Origin: Actinacidiphila bryophytorum
GTDB taxonomy: Bacteria > Actinomycetota > Actinomycetes > Streptomycetales > Streptomycetaceae
DNA length: 64,000 nucleotides
Assembly (NCBI RefSeq): GCF_016916835.1
Contig: NZ_JAFFIX010000001.1
Location: 186,001 to 250,000 of the forward strand
Reading direction: 5' to 3'
The position numbers and the translations under genes were made by a program. Within the stretch, counting starts at the first letter, position 1, and the number at the start of each line of letters is the position of its first letter. Shown here piece after piece: positions 50,554 through 58,982 of the stretch. The notes beneath the pieces were generated by a model. It made no database searches. It had not been told where the DNA came from and was given only the letters and a program-made list of their open reading frames with translations.

Positions 50554-50991
50554 GTGATCTTGGTGCGTCCGCGAAGACTTGGCGTGACCCTGATGGCGGG
50601 CTTGGCGTTGGCTGCGTGCACATCCAGCACTGACACCGCCCTGGCCGATGTGCAAGCCGCGTGCACGGAGATGGGCTACGAGGACGGCAAGAGCAAGGAG
50701 TCCGACTCCTCGGACACCACGTGGACGTCCGACGACTGGGCGGACACGGCCGATCAGTACGACGACATAGCCAACCGCGTCGCCAGCGCCGCGCGTGACG
50801 ATGGCCGCTGGAACCGGCTGTCCAACGCGCTCACCGACTGGCAGGCAGCCATGGAGAAGATGGTCGTCGTCCAGGACGAGACCCTGCCGCAGGCCGAGCG
50901 AGACGCCGCCCAAGCCGAGATCGATCAGTTGGGCGTTCAGTCCACATACCAGGTGGTCAGCCAGGAGTGCCGTAAGGCCCAAGCGGATTAG
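50554..50991 (+). CDS. Small lipoprotein, unknown function
   Basis: 145 aa, GTG start. Signal peptide with lipobox LALAAC (Cys at about residue 22), then an acidic helical domain (residues 30-145) rich in Asp/Ser with one later Cys (SQECRKAQAD). Surface-exposed lipoproteins in integrated phage-like elements can act in superinfection or entry exclusion; this is inference. A terminator follows. Confidence 0.7.
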   Translation: MILVRPRRLGVTLMAGLALAACTSSTDTALADVQAACTEMGYEDGKSKESDSSDTTWTSDDWADTADQYDDIANRVASAARDDGRWNRLSNALTDWQAAMEKMVVVQDETLPQAERDAAQAEIDQLGVQSTYQVVSQECRKAQAD

Positions 50992-51007
50992 CTCCGCGTG
51001 AGAACGA

Positions 51008-51047
51008 GGGGGGTGTGGGACATCCATCGGGACGTTCCACACCCCCC
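51008..51047. terminator. Terminator between lipoprotein and integrase genes
   Basis: GGGGGGTGTGG (51008-51018) pairs with CCACACCCCCC (51037-51047). It separates convergent genes and belongs to the recurring GGGGSGGTGTGG hairpin family of the element. Confidence 0.85.
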
Positions 51048-51097
51048 GTCGTCACCCAGTGCTTAGCCGGCGATCTACCGTCCGTGACGGCTGCGCG

Positions 51098-52231
51098 TCA
51101 GTAGCGGTCGCCCATCCGCTTCACGGCGGTCACTGCTCGGGTCGTCGCCATGTCGGCCGCGTACCGCCTGAGCATTGACGGGTCCTTCCATCCGGCGATG
51201 GTCATCACGTCGCCCTCGGAGACGCCAGCCGACAGAAGGTCATCGGCCATCGTGTGACGGAACTGGTGCGGGTGGACGATGCTGTGTGACTCGGGGTTAT
51301 CCGGGTTGCCGTACCCGGCGTCAGCCGCCCGACGGTTCAGCAGGCGGTACAGACCCGAGTACGTGAGCTGGGGCCTGCCTCGCGTCCCGAGCCACAACCA
51401 GTCCGAGTAGTTGGGTGAGTTCGGGTTCGCTCGCGGGTGGCTCTCTCGTGCGCGCAGGTACCGCGTGATCGCCACGACGGTCTTGGGCTGGAGCGGGATG
51501 ATCCTGCCCTCACCCGACGCGCGTGCCTCCTTGAGTGGGGTCACGGGGCCGAGTAGCCCGTCAGCCAGGTGCAGGTGGTCGAGTCGGAGGGACAGAAGTT
51601 CCTCGGCTCGCAGACCCTCCGTGAGTACCCGGATGATCGCGTGGTCCCTGACCTTCTCGAATGCGCGGACCCGAGGATTGCCCCCGCCCGTGACCTGGAG
51701 CAGATCACGGATGAACTCCTCGGAGAGGGTCTGAGGACGTACGTCCTGTGGGTGCGCGTAGCGCTGTAGCCGTGGGTCGTCCCAGGGGTTCGCGTGGTCG
51801 TATTCGACTTCCAGCCATTTGAAGAAGGGGCGCAAGTTCCGCTGGAGAGTGTGGGTGCCGCCCTGTCGCTCGCCGTCTCCGCCGTCGTAGTGGGCGCGGA
51901 AGAAGACGTTCAGGGCCGGGGCGTCGCACTGGATGAAGTCGGTGAGTACCACACCCGCCGCGCTGAGCTGCGACGATTCGCCCGGCGTGTCGGCGAGCCC
52001 CGTCATCCAGCGGTCGAGAGTGCGTGCCGCCTTCGTGTACGCGGTGACCGTCTTCTCGGCGTACGGACGGCCGCGCTTGTTGTTGCTGGCCCGGAGATGC
52101 GTCGCGTAGTCGCTGAGCGTGTGAGCACGAGACGCAGCGGCGTCCTCACGTGCCTCTGGGGACGGTACGGACGTCAGACGACGTGCGCTCTTGCTCGTGC
52201 TCTGCTGTGCACGCAGAGGACTCCGTGTCAT
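51098..52231 (-). CDS. int: Tyrosine-family site-specific integrase
   Basis: A 377-aa phage-type integrase. The N-terminal SAM-like core-binding domain is followed by the catalytic domain with Arg in EGLRAEEL, HPHQFRH (HxxR) and the nucleophile in MLRRYAADM. It lies 130 bp from the intact tRNA-Arg and attR, as expected for the integrase of this element. I see no excisionase directly beside it; one of the small HTH proteins may serve. Confidence 0.92.
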   Translation of the reverse strand: MTRSPLRAQQSTSKSARRLTSVPSPEAREDAAASRAHTLSDYATHLRASNNKRGRPYAEKTVTAYTKAARTLDRWMTGLADTPGESSQLSAAGVVLTDFIQCDAPALNVFFRAHYDGGDGERQGGTHTLQRNLRPFFKWLEVEYDHANPWDDPRLQRYAHPQDVRPQTLSEEFIRDLLQVTGGGNPRVRAFEKVRDHAIIRVLTEGLRAEELLSLRLDHLHLADGLLGPVTPLKEARASGEGRIIPLQPKTVVAITRYLRARESHPRANPNSPNYSDWLWLGTRGRPQLTYSGLYRLLNRRAADAGYGNPDNPESHSIVHPHQFRHTMADDLLSAGVSEGDVMTIAGWKDPSMLRRYAADMATTRAVTAVKRMGDRY

Positions 52232-52361
52232 GCCTGTGGCTCTCTCTGTGAGAGCTGGGCAAGAGTGAGTCGGCGACTCACCTTGTCCAACTATCGGACG
52301 GGTGAGTCACAGCGCTTTGGGGAGAGAGCCTATCCGACGTTTTCGCAGGTCAGATAGTGAA

Positions 52362-52407
52362 GCGCCCCCGGCAGGACTCGAACCTGCGGCCAAGCGCTTA
52401 GAAGGCG
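52362..52407. repeat. attR: 46-bp repeat inside tRNA-Arg
   Basis: Exact copy of 39795-39840, covering the 3' part of the tRNA up to the anticodon arm. Confidence 0.92.
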
Positions 52408-52435
52408 CCTGCTCTATCCGCTGAGCTACGGGGGC
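52363..52435 (-). tRNA. tRNA-Arg (anticodon UCU)
   Basis: Full cloverleaf on the minus strand: acceptor GCCCCCG/CGGGGGC, D-arm GCTC...GAGC, anticodon arm GGCGC-CTTCTAA-GCGCT with anticodon TCT, T-arm GCAGG-TTCGAGT-CCTGC. CCA is not encoded. Its 3' half is the integration target of the 12.6 kb element. Confidence 0.93.
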
Positions 52436-52860
52436 CGGACAGTGGTCGCGGCTGTCTTCGCCCCTGGCTGGTTCCGTGACCTGTACCGAGGTCAAGGATA
52501 GGGCGCCGCGTCCGTGCTGCTGTCTGCTTCACTCGCGTGACACGTTGTGGAGGTTCGGTGAAGCGGTCCGATAATCGCAGGCAGGCGCTGAAGTCGCATC
52601 GCTTTTGACGGGTCGCAACACTGCTGTTGTGCACTCGTTATGCCGGTGGCTCGTTCTGGCCCCTGCGTATCATCCGACACCCTCGACCAGCGGTTCCTTG
52701 GTGTTCTGCGGCCTTGTTGTGATCATTGCGCGATCATTGTGCGGGCCTTGCGCGGCGGTCCCGGTCCGCCTGGCGGTGCCGCGGCGGGCCGCCGCCGGTT
52801 GGGCGTTATCCGGGCTGAATGGGGCTAATTAGCCGAAATGCGCTTCATAAATGCTCCAAT
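52436..52860. other. Gap between tRNA-Arg and dynamin-like operon
   Basis: 425 bp with no gene I can support. It should contain the promoters for the leftward tRNA and the rightward GTPase operon. Near 52717-52745 a near-repeat (TGATCATTGCGCG, GCGATCATTGTGCG) is present. Confidence 0.5.
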
Positions 52861-54504
52861 ATGGGGCATTCTGCCGTCGTGGCGATCTTGGACGTACGGC
52901 CAGAGTTGATCGACGCGCTGTCCGCGCTGCGCGACCGCGTCGAGGCCGCGTGCTTCCCCTTCCCGCTGCCCGGAGCGGGGCGCGCCGAGCGGACCCGCCA
53001 GGAACTGCTGACCCAGCTGGACGACTACCTGGTGCCCCGGCTCACCGCCCCGGAGGCGCCCCTGCTCGCGGTGGTCGGCGGATCGACGGGCGCGGGCAAG
53101 TCGACGCTTGTCAACTCACTTATCAGCCGTCGTGTCAGCGAATCCGGTGTGCTGCGACCCACCACCCGCACCCCGGTGCTGGTCTGCCACCCAGAGGACC
53201 GCGCGTGGTTCGCCGACCCGCGCGTGCTGCCCGGCCTGACGCGGGCCTGGGCCGTGCGCCAGCGGGTCAGGGGCGACGACGACGCACCCGACCGCAGCGA
53301 GCCCGCCCGGGCCGAACTCCGGCTGGAGTGCGACGACTCCCTGCCCCGCGGCCTCGCCCTGCTGGACGCCCCGGACATCGACTCCCTGGTCAGCGGCAAC
53401 CGCGAACTCGCCGCCGAGCTGATCTGCGCGGCCGACATCTGGATCCTGGTCACCACCGCCTCCCGCTACGCCGACGCCCTGCCCTGGCACCTGCTGCGCA
53501 CGGCCAAGGAGTACGACGTCACGCTCGCCACGGTTCTCGACCGCGTGCCGCACCAGATCGCCGACGACGTCAGCCGGCACTACGCGGCCCTGCTGGCCAA
53601 GGCCGGCCTGGGCGACGTGCCGCGCTTCACCGTCCCGGAACTGCCCGAGTCCGCGGGCGGCGGCGGGCTGCTGCCGCAGACGACCGTCGCCGGGCTGCGC
53701 GAATGGCTCACGCACTGCGCCCAGGACCCCGCCGCCCGCCAGCACGCCGCCCGCCGCACCGCAGAGGGCGTCCTGGACTCGCTGCGCAGCCGGCTGCCCG
53801 CCCTCGCCGCGGCCTCCGCCGCCCAGCACGCCGCGGCCCTGCGGCTGGCCGCCGCCGCAGAAGGCGCCTACGAACTGGCCGCCGAGCACATCGACACCGC
53901 CGTCCGGGCCGGCGCCCCCCTGGCCGGCGAGGCGCTGGCCCACTGGCAGGGCTACCCCGCCTGCGGCCCCGAGGCCCTGCAGCACGCCCTCGCCGAGGAG
54001 TTGGCGGCGCTGCTGCGCACCGAGACCGACGCCGCCGACGAGCGCATCGCCGACGTCTGGACCCGCGACCCGGCAGGCGCTGCACTCCTCGGCGACCCGG
54101 CATCCCGCCCCGACCGGGACCGCGTGGCGGTCGCCGCCCGGATCGACAAGGGCGTACGCCGCTGGCGCCGCACCGTGACCGACCTCGCCTACGCCCAACT
54201 GCGGGCGGCCCGCGACACCGAACGCCCGCCCGCCGACCCGGAGGACGTCGCCGCCCTGCTGGCCACCGCCCTGCTCGGCGGCCGGCGCGGGCGCACCGCG
54301 GGGGAGCGGCTCGCCGAGACCGTCGGCGCCCAGGCGGCCCTGCGGATGCGCGACGCCGCCCGCGACCGCCTCGCCGACGCCGTCGCCGGACTGCTCGACG
54401 GCGAACGCGACCGCAGGCTCGCACCCGTCGACGCCCTCGACGTCACCGCAGGCCAGCAGGCGTCGCTGATCTCCGTCCTGTCCCTACTGCAGAAGGAGCG
54501 GTGA
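52861..54504 (+). CDS. Dynamin-type GTPase, first of a pair
   Basis: 547 aa from the ATG at 52861; other in-frame starts exist from 52819. G-motifs: P-loop [11 protein letters not shown]2 region [16 protein letters not shown] as G3, and TVLDRV in the G4 position. A long Ala/Leu-rich helical region follows, with no membrane segment. A second GTPase gene lies 4 nt downstream. Tandem dynamin-like genes, the second with two membrane helices, are known as DynA/DynB in Streptomyces sporulation septation. This pair fits that pattern, but identity is not certain. Confidence 0.75.
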   Translation: MGHSAVVAILDVRPELIDALSALRDRVEAACFPFPLPGAGRAERTRQELLTQLDDYLVPRLTAPEAPLLAVVGGSTGAGKSTLVNSLISRRVSESGVLRPTTRTPVLVCHPEDRAWFADPRVLPGLTRAWAVRQRVRGDDDAPDRSEPARAELRLECDDSLPRGLALLDAPDIDSLVSGNRELAAELICAADIWILVTTASRYADALPWHLLRTAKEYDVTLATVLDRVPHQIADDVSRHYAALLAKAGLGDVPRFTVPELPESAGGGGLLPQTTVAGLREWLTHCAQDPAARQHAARRTAEGVLDSLRSRLPALAAASAAQHAAALRLAAAAEGAYELAAEHIDTAVRAGAPLAGEALAHWQGYPACGPEALQHALAEELAALLRTETDAADERIADVWTRDPAGAALLGDPASRPDRDRVAVAARIDKGVRRWRRTVTDLAYAQLRAARDTERPPADPEDVAALLATALLGGRRGRTAGERLAETVGAQAALRMRDAARDRLADAVAGLLDGERDRRLAPVDALDVTAGQQASLISVLSLLQKER

Positions 54505-54508
54505 CCCG

Positions 54509-56641
54509 GTGCGCCACACCGCCACGTCCACGACGAGCACGACGCCCCCCGCCGACCCCTCGGCCGCGGCCCGGCAGCCGGGACGAGGGCGCCCCGCCAC
54601 CGCCTTCACCCAGCCGGGCCACGGCCCCGCGCCCGTGCCCGCCCCGGGAGCGGGGCAGCCGGGAACCGCTCCCGGGAGTGCGGCAGCCGATCCGCTGAGC
54701 GCCCGGGTGGACGCGCTCGGCGAACTGCTCGGCCTGTCCAGGACCCGGATCAGCCCCGACGCCCTCGCCGAGACGAGCGAGCTGCTGGAGCGCATCAGCG
54801 AGCGGCGCAGGCTCTCCCTGGACCACACCGTGGTCGCCCTCGCCGGTGCCACCGGAAGCGGCAAGTCCGCGCTCTTCAACGCCCTGGCCGGACTCCCGCT
54901 GTCCGAGACCGGCATGCGCCGGCCGACCACGGCCCGCCCGATCGCCTGCGCCTGGCCCCCCGAGCGGGCCGCGGGGCTGCTCGACCGCCTCGGCATCGCC
55001 CCGCAGGACCGCTACACCCGGCGGCACGCCCGGATCCCCGCCCCGGCCGGCGGCGCCGAGCGCGGCGCATCCGGCGGCGCGGACGTCCTGCCTGGCGCCG
55101 AGGAGCTGCACGACGCGGTGCACGATCTCGGTGCGGTCCGGCCGGGCAGCACCGCCCACCCGGCCGGCGCCGATCCCCGGGATTCCGCGCCCGCGCCCGT
55201 GCCCGTGCCTGCGCCCGCCGCCGACGGCTTCGGCGGCGCCGCCGGCATCCCGGTCGGCGACGAGGGGTGTCCGGCTGGTTCACGACTTGACGACCTCGGT
55301 GGTGAGTGCTCGGAGCGCGCCGCCGCCGACACGGTGAGCCTGGACGGGCTCGTCCTGATCGACCTGCCCGACCACGACTCCGCCGCCCCCGGCCACCGCG
55401 CGCAGGTGGACCGGCTGCTGCAGCTCGTCGATGTCGTGGTCTGGGTGCTCGACCCCGAGAAATACGCCGATGCGGCGCTGCACGAACGGTATCTGCGCCC
55501 CCTTTCCGGCCATGCCGATGTGACGGTGCTGGTGCTCAACCAAGTGGACCGGCTGCCGGGGGACTCGGCAGACCTGGTGCTCGACGACTTGCGCCGGCTG
55601 CTGGACGAGGACGGCCTCGCCGTGGGGGAGCACGGCGACGCCGGCGCCGTCGTGCTCGCCGCCTCGGCGCTGACCGGGCATGGCGTGCCCGATCTGCGCG
55701 GGGTGCTGGCCCAGATCGTCGCTGAGCGGACCGCCTCCGGCCGCCGGCTGGCTGCCGACGTGGACCGCACGGCGCGACGTCTGCACCCGCTCTATGTGGG
55801 AGAGGGCGGCGCCGGGCTGACCGACCCGGCGCGGGAGGAGTTCGTCGACCGGCTGGCGGACGCGGTGGGAGCGGCCGGTGCAGGTCAGTCGGCGGAACGG
55901 GAGTGGGCGGCTGCCGCCCGTGCGGCGTGCGGCACACCGTGGGGGCGGTTGAGAGGAGAACGGACCGCCGCGGGCGCCGGTTCCCCCGCAGCGCGCGAGA
56001 CGCCGACTTCACCCGTACGGCGCAACGGCCCGGGAGCCGGGGCCGGCGCCCCGGGTCCCGTGGCGTCCCGGCCGCTGGTCGGTGAGGCGGTGCGCGGGCT
56101 GGCCGCCGACGCCGCCCGCGGTCTTCCGGCCCCCTGGGGGCAGGCGGTGCGCGAGGCCGCCCGGCGCGGCGGGGAGGGCCTGCCGGCCGCCCTGGACAGC
56201 GCGGCGAAACGCGCCGAGCCCGGGTCCCCCGAGCGGCCCGGCTGGTGGTCGGCCGCCCACGTGGTGCAGTGGCTGCTGATGGCGCTGGCCGTCGCGGGCG
56301 CGGTGTGCCTGAGCGCGCTCGCCTTCGGCTCGATCGAGCTGAGCTGGTGGGTGCCGGTCGTGATGGCCGCGTCCGGCGGGCTCGGCGGCCCGGCGGTCTC
56401 CGCCGGCTGCCGGGTCGCGGCCCGCGGTCCCGCCCGCCGCTACGGCCAGGCCGCCGAGCGGCGGATGCGGGACGCCGCCGCCGACTGCGGCAGGGCCAGG
56501 GTGCTCGAACCCGTCGCGGCCGAGCTGATGCGCTACCGCGAGGTGCGCGAGCAGTTCGCGGTGGTCGCAGGTACTTCCCCGCGCGCGCCGCACGCGCGTG
56601 ATTCCCGGTCGGCGACTTCCCATTCTCATTCGTCCGAGTGA
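54509..56641 (+). CDS. Membrane-bound GTPase, second of the pair
   Basis: 710 aa from a GTG at 54509, after GGAG. A Pro/Ala-rich N-terminus leads to the P-loop GATGSGKSALFN (about residue 110), RRPTTARPIACAW, the G3 motif DLPDHDS and G4 NQVDRL. A disordered PAPVPVPAPA insert lies between G2 and G3. Two membrane helices (VVQWLLMALAVAGAVCLSAL and WWVPVVMAASGGLGG) occur near the C-terminus. It resembles YfjP-type and DynB-type GTPases; it probably acts with the preceding protein at the membrane. Confidence 0.75.
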   Translation: MRHTATSTTSTTPPADPSAAARQPGRGRPATAFTQPGHGPAPVPAPGAGQPGTAPGSAAADPLSARVDALGELLGLSRTRISPDALAETSELLERISERRRLSLDHTVVALAGATGSGKSALFNALAGLPLSETGMRRPTTARPIACAWPPERAAGLLDRLGIAPQDRYTRRHARIPAPAGGAERGASGGADVLPGAEELHDAVHDLGAVRPGSTAHPAGADPRDSAPAPVPVPAPAADGFGGAAGIPVGDEGCPAGSRLDDLGGECSERAAADTVSLDGLVLIDLPDHDSAAPGHRAQVDRLLQLVDVVVWVLDPEKYADAALHERYLRPLSGHADVTVLVLNQVDRLPGDSADLVLDDLRRLLDEDGLAVGEHGDAGAVVLAASALTGHGVPDLRGVLAQIVAERTASGRRLAADVDRTARRLHPLYVGEGGAGLTDPAREEFVDRLADAVGAAGAGQSAEREWAAAARAACGTPWGRLRGERTAAGAGSPAARETPTSPVRRNGPGAGAGAPGPVASRPLVGEAVRGLAADAARGLPAPWGQAVREAARRGGEGLPAALDSAAKRAEPGSPERPGWWSAAHVVQWLLMALAVAGAVCLSALAFGSIELSWWVPVVMAASGGLGGPAVSAGCRVAARGPARRYGQAAERRMRDAAADCGRARVLEPVAAELMRYREVREQFAVVAGTSPRAPHARDSRSATSHSHSSE

Positions 56642-56645
56642 CGGG

Positions 56646-56672
56646 TTATCCACAACAGGGAGGTTATCCACA
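56646..56672. promoter_or_regulatory. Two perfect DnaA boxes upstream of ssb
   Basis: TTATCCACA at 56646-56654 and again at 56664-56672, same orientation, 18 bp apart, in the 126-bp gap before the ssb start. Confidence 0.8.
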
Positions 56673-56767
56673 GATTCGAGATGGTCTTTCCTTGACCGTC
56701 CGAATTTGAGGCACGATGTTCTCAGGACGTCCCACCGCGGGATGCTGTGGAAAGTGAGGACCGTGCA

Positions 56768-57190
56768 ATGAACGAGACCTTGGTGACCGTCGTGGGGAAC
56801 GTGGCGACGGAGCCCGAGATGTACACCACCGCGACGGGCGTGGGGGTCACCCGGTTCCGGCTGGCGACGACCGCGCGCCGGTGGGACTCCGAGCGCGGGT
56901 CGTGGACGGACGGCGCGACCAGTTTCTACACGGTGCGCGCCTGGCGCACGCTGGCGGGGCACGTCAAGGAGTCGGTGGGGCTCGGCGAACCGCTGGTGGT
57001 GCAGGGGCGGCTGAAGATCCGTGAGGACGAGCGCGACGGCCGCCGCTACACGGCGGCCGAGATCGAGGCGGTGGCGGTCGGGCACGACCTGGCACGCGGG
57101 GTCGCGCGGTTCAGCCGGACCTCCGCACCCCCTGCGACCCTGCCGGAGCCGTCGGCGCCGCCACCGGTTCCCGCGGTGGCTGTGCCCTGA
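56768..57190 (+). CDS. ssb: Single-stranded DNA-binding protein
   Basis: A 140-aa OB-fold SSB (TLVTVVGNVATEPEM, FRLATTARRWD, FYTVRAWRTLAGHVKESVGLGEPLVVQGRLK). It is shorter than the essential SSB and lacks the acidic DDIPF-type tip, ending in a Pro/Ala tail (PPPVPAVAVP). This fits an SsbB-type paralogue, which in S. coelicolor acts in chromosome segregation during sporulation. The ATG at 56768 has GAGGA upstream. Confidence 0.88.
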   Translation: MNETLVTVVGNVATEPEMYTTATGVGVTRFRLATTARRWDSERGSWTDGATSFYTVRAWRTLAGHVKESVGLGEPLVVQGRLKIREDERDGRRYTAAEIEAVAVGHDLARGVARFSRTSAPPATLPEPSAPPPVPAVAVP

Positions 57191-57437
57191 TTCCGCGGAG
57201 TATCCGTATTCAGCGGTATTTCCGGGGATCAATTACGCCGGGGACTTGTCGACAATCACGGAAACATGCGCACAAGCGGGTAACGATTGGGATGCGAAAA
57301 GGGGCGGGCGGCGACCCTTTCGGTGCTGATGTTGCGCGTGGTTCCTAGGATTCGGCACTGACACACGGGGGCTCGGAGCTGCAGGCGAGGCGACCCTCTT
57401 TCCACCGACCCGCCTCGCCCGGAGGGGAAAACCAACC

Positions 57438-58838
57438 ATGTTCACCACCTACAGGCGGAGCGCTGCCCGCATCGCGGCGGCCGGTGTTGCCACCGGCCTG
57501 CTCGCCGCGGGCGCCTTCGCCGGCGCGGGAAGCGCGGTCGCCGACGACGCGGCCACTCCGTCGTCCAGCGGTGCGACGGCCGTTCTCGAAGGCATCCAGA
57601 GCGATCTGTCCGATGTCGCCACGGTCGCCACCAAGGACGGCGGGACCAACACCCACGAGGCCGCCGGCCTGTTCAAGATGGATCTCGGCGGCGGCAAGAG
57701 CATCTACACCTACTGCATCGACCTGTTCAACTCGACCAAGCCGAAAGCGCACTACCAGGAGGTCCCCTGGAGTGCGACCTCGCTCTACCAGCAGGGCAAG
57801 GACCGCGCCAAGGCGGGGAAGATCGCCTGGATACTCAACCACTCCTTTCCGCAGGTCGACGACCTCGGCGCGCTGGCCACGACGGCAGGGGCGGGGCCGC
57901 TGACCAAGAAGACCGCCGCCGCGGGCACCCAGGTCGCCATCTGGCGGCTCTCGGACGACCCGACGGCCAAGGCCAACGACCCGGCGGCCGAGCAGCTGGC
58001 CGACTACCTGTCCAAGACGGCCGTCGCCGTCGCCGAGCCCGATGCGTCGCTGACCCTGGACCCGCCCTCGGTCTCGGGCAAGTCCGGTGACCGCATCGGC
58101 CCGGTGACCGTGCACACCAACGCGAAGTCCGCGGATGCGGAGATCGCCGCGGACGCGGCCGGCGTCAAGCTGGTCGACGCCGACGGCAGGCCGGTGACCA
58201 CCGCGAAGGACGGCAGCAAGCTCTACTTCGACGTCCCCGCGGGCACCAAGGACGGCAGCACCTCCGTCAAGGTGACCGCCACCACCACGGTGCCGATCGG
58301 CCGGGCCTTCACCGGTTTCGGCGCCAACGACGTCGCGAGCCAGACCCAGATCCTGGCGGGCTCCGACACCACCCCGCTGACCGCGCAGGCCACGGTCACG
58401 TGGGCGAAGAAGGGCGCGATACCGGCGGTCAGCGCCGCGGTGAACTGCGCCAAGGGCGGGGTCGACGTCACCGCCGCCAACAAGGGCGACGAGGACCTGG
58501 TCTTCAGCCTCGGCGGCAAGGACTACACCGTCGCCCCGGGCGCGTCGCAGACCGTGCTCGTCCCGGTCGCGGAGGACCAGCACTACAAGATCGACGTCAC
58601 GCTGCCGGACAAGTCGGTGAAGTCGTTCGAGGGCGTGCTGGACTGCAAGAGCGCGACCACCGTGCCGACCACCCCGGCGAACCAGCCGAGCCCGGCCGGC
58701 AGTGACCAGGACCTGGCGGCGACCGGCAGCAGCAGCGCCACGCCCATGATCGCGGGCATAGCCATCGCCCTGGTCGTCCTCGGCGGCGGCGCGGTGTTCT
58801 TCTTCCGCCGCAAGAAGAGCGCCACCGGCACGGAGTGA
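57438..58838 (+). CDS. Thioester-domain (TQXA) cell-wall-anchored surface protein
   Basis: A 466-aa exported protein. Signal peptide residues 1-35, then a thioester (TQXA) domain: the YTYCIDLF Cys and the TQVAIWRL Gln are positioned to form the internal thioester that links covalently to host or surface amines. One to two Ig-like domains follow. The C-terminus has the sortase signal LAATG, a membrane helix and RRKK. LAxTG is the class E sortase motif of Streptomyces. The second half is Thr/Lys-rich and stalk-like. Confidence 0.9.
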   Translation: MFTTYRRSAARIAAAGVATGLLAAGAFAGAGSAVADDAATPSSSGATAVLEGIQSDLSDVATVATKDGGTNTHEAAGLFKMDLGGGKSIYTYCIDLFNSTKPKAHYQEVPWSATSLYQQGKDRAKAGKIAWILNHSFPQVDDLGALATTAGAGPLTKKTAAAGTQVAIWRLSDDPTAKANDPAAEQLADYLSKTAVAVAEPDASLTLDPPSVSGKSGDRIGPVTVHTNAKSADAEIAADAAGVKLVDADGRPVTTAKDGSKLYFDVPAGTKDGSTSVKVTATTTVPIGRAFTGFGANDVASQTQILAGSDTTPLTAQATVTWAKKGAIPAVSAAVNCAKGGVDVTAANKGDEDLVFSLGGKDYTVAPGASQTVLVPVAEDQHYKIDVTLPDKSVKSFEGVLDCKSATTVPTTPANQPSPAGSDQDLAATGSSSATPMIAGIAIALVVLGGGAVFFFRRKKSATGTE

Positions 58839-58845
58839 TCCACCG

Positions 58846-58878
58846 GGTCCCGGCGCCCCCGCACCCGGCGCCGGGACC
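58846..58878 (+). terminator. Terminator after the surface-protein gene
   Basis: GGTCCCGGCG (58846-58855) pairs with CGCCGGGACC (58869-58878). Confidence 0.8.
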
Positions 58879-58945
58879 CATTCGCCCCGTGGGGTGGACG
58901 TACGGCAAGATGGGGTGTTTCTCATCCCAGCGCGACATGAAACGA

Positions 58946-58977
58946 CCCCTCACCAGCGGTTTCCCGTTGATGAGGGG
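58946..58977 (-). terminator. Hairpin after the AICE integrase gene
   Basis: CCCCTCA pairs with TGAGGGG a few bases past the integrase stop. I see no tRNA or obvious att repeat between 58,840 and 58,983, so the left boundary of the element is not resolved. Confidence 0.6.
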
Positions 58978-58982
58978 CCGTC

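Larger units (their letters stand above)
39795..52407. mobile_element. Integrated element in tRNA-Arg(UCU), satellite-like
   Basis: Bounded by the 46-bp direct repeat, 12,567 bp from repeat to repeat. Cargo, left to right: primase-helicase, small genes, integrase next to the intact tRNA. Most genes run leftward; only the zinc-ribbon, GntR and lipoprotein genes and the tRNA-like transcript run right. I find no FtsK/TraB transfer gene, RepSA, capsid, portal or tail gene. Base composition is visibly less GC-rich than the flanks, especially at 43.9-46 kb. It is either a phage satellite or a mobilisable, non-self-transmissible island. Confidence 0.85.

Noticed and set aside
39795..52407. Calling the tRNA-Arg island an AICE
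   Set aside because: No TraB/FtsK-type translocase, RepSA/RepAM or Spd genes found in it, unlike the element at 58,983 onward.
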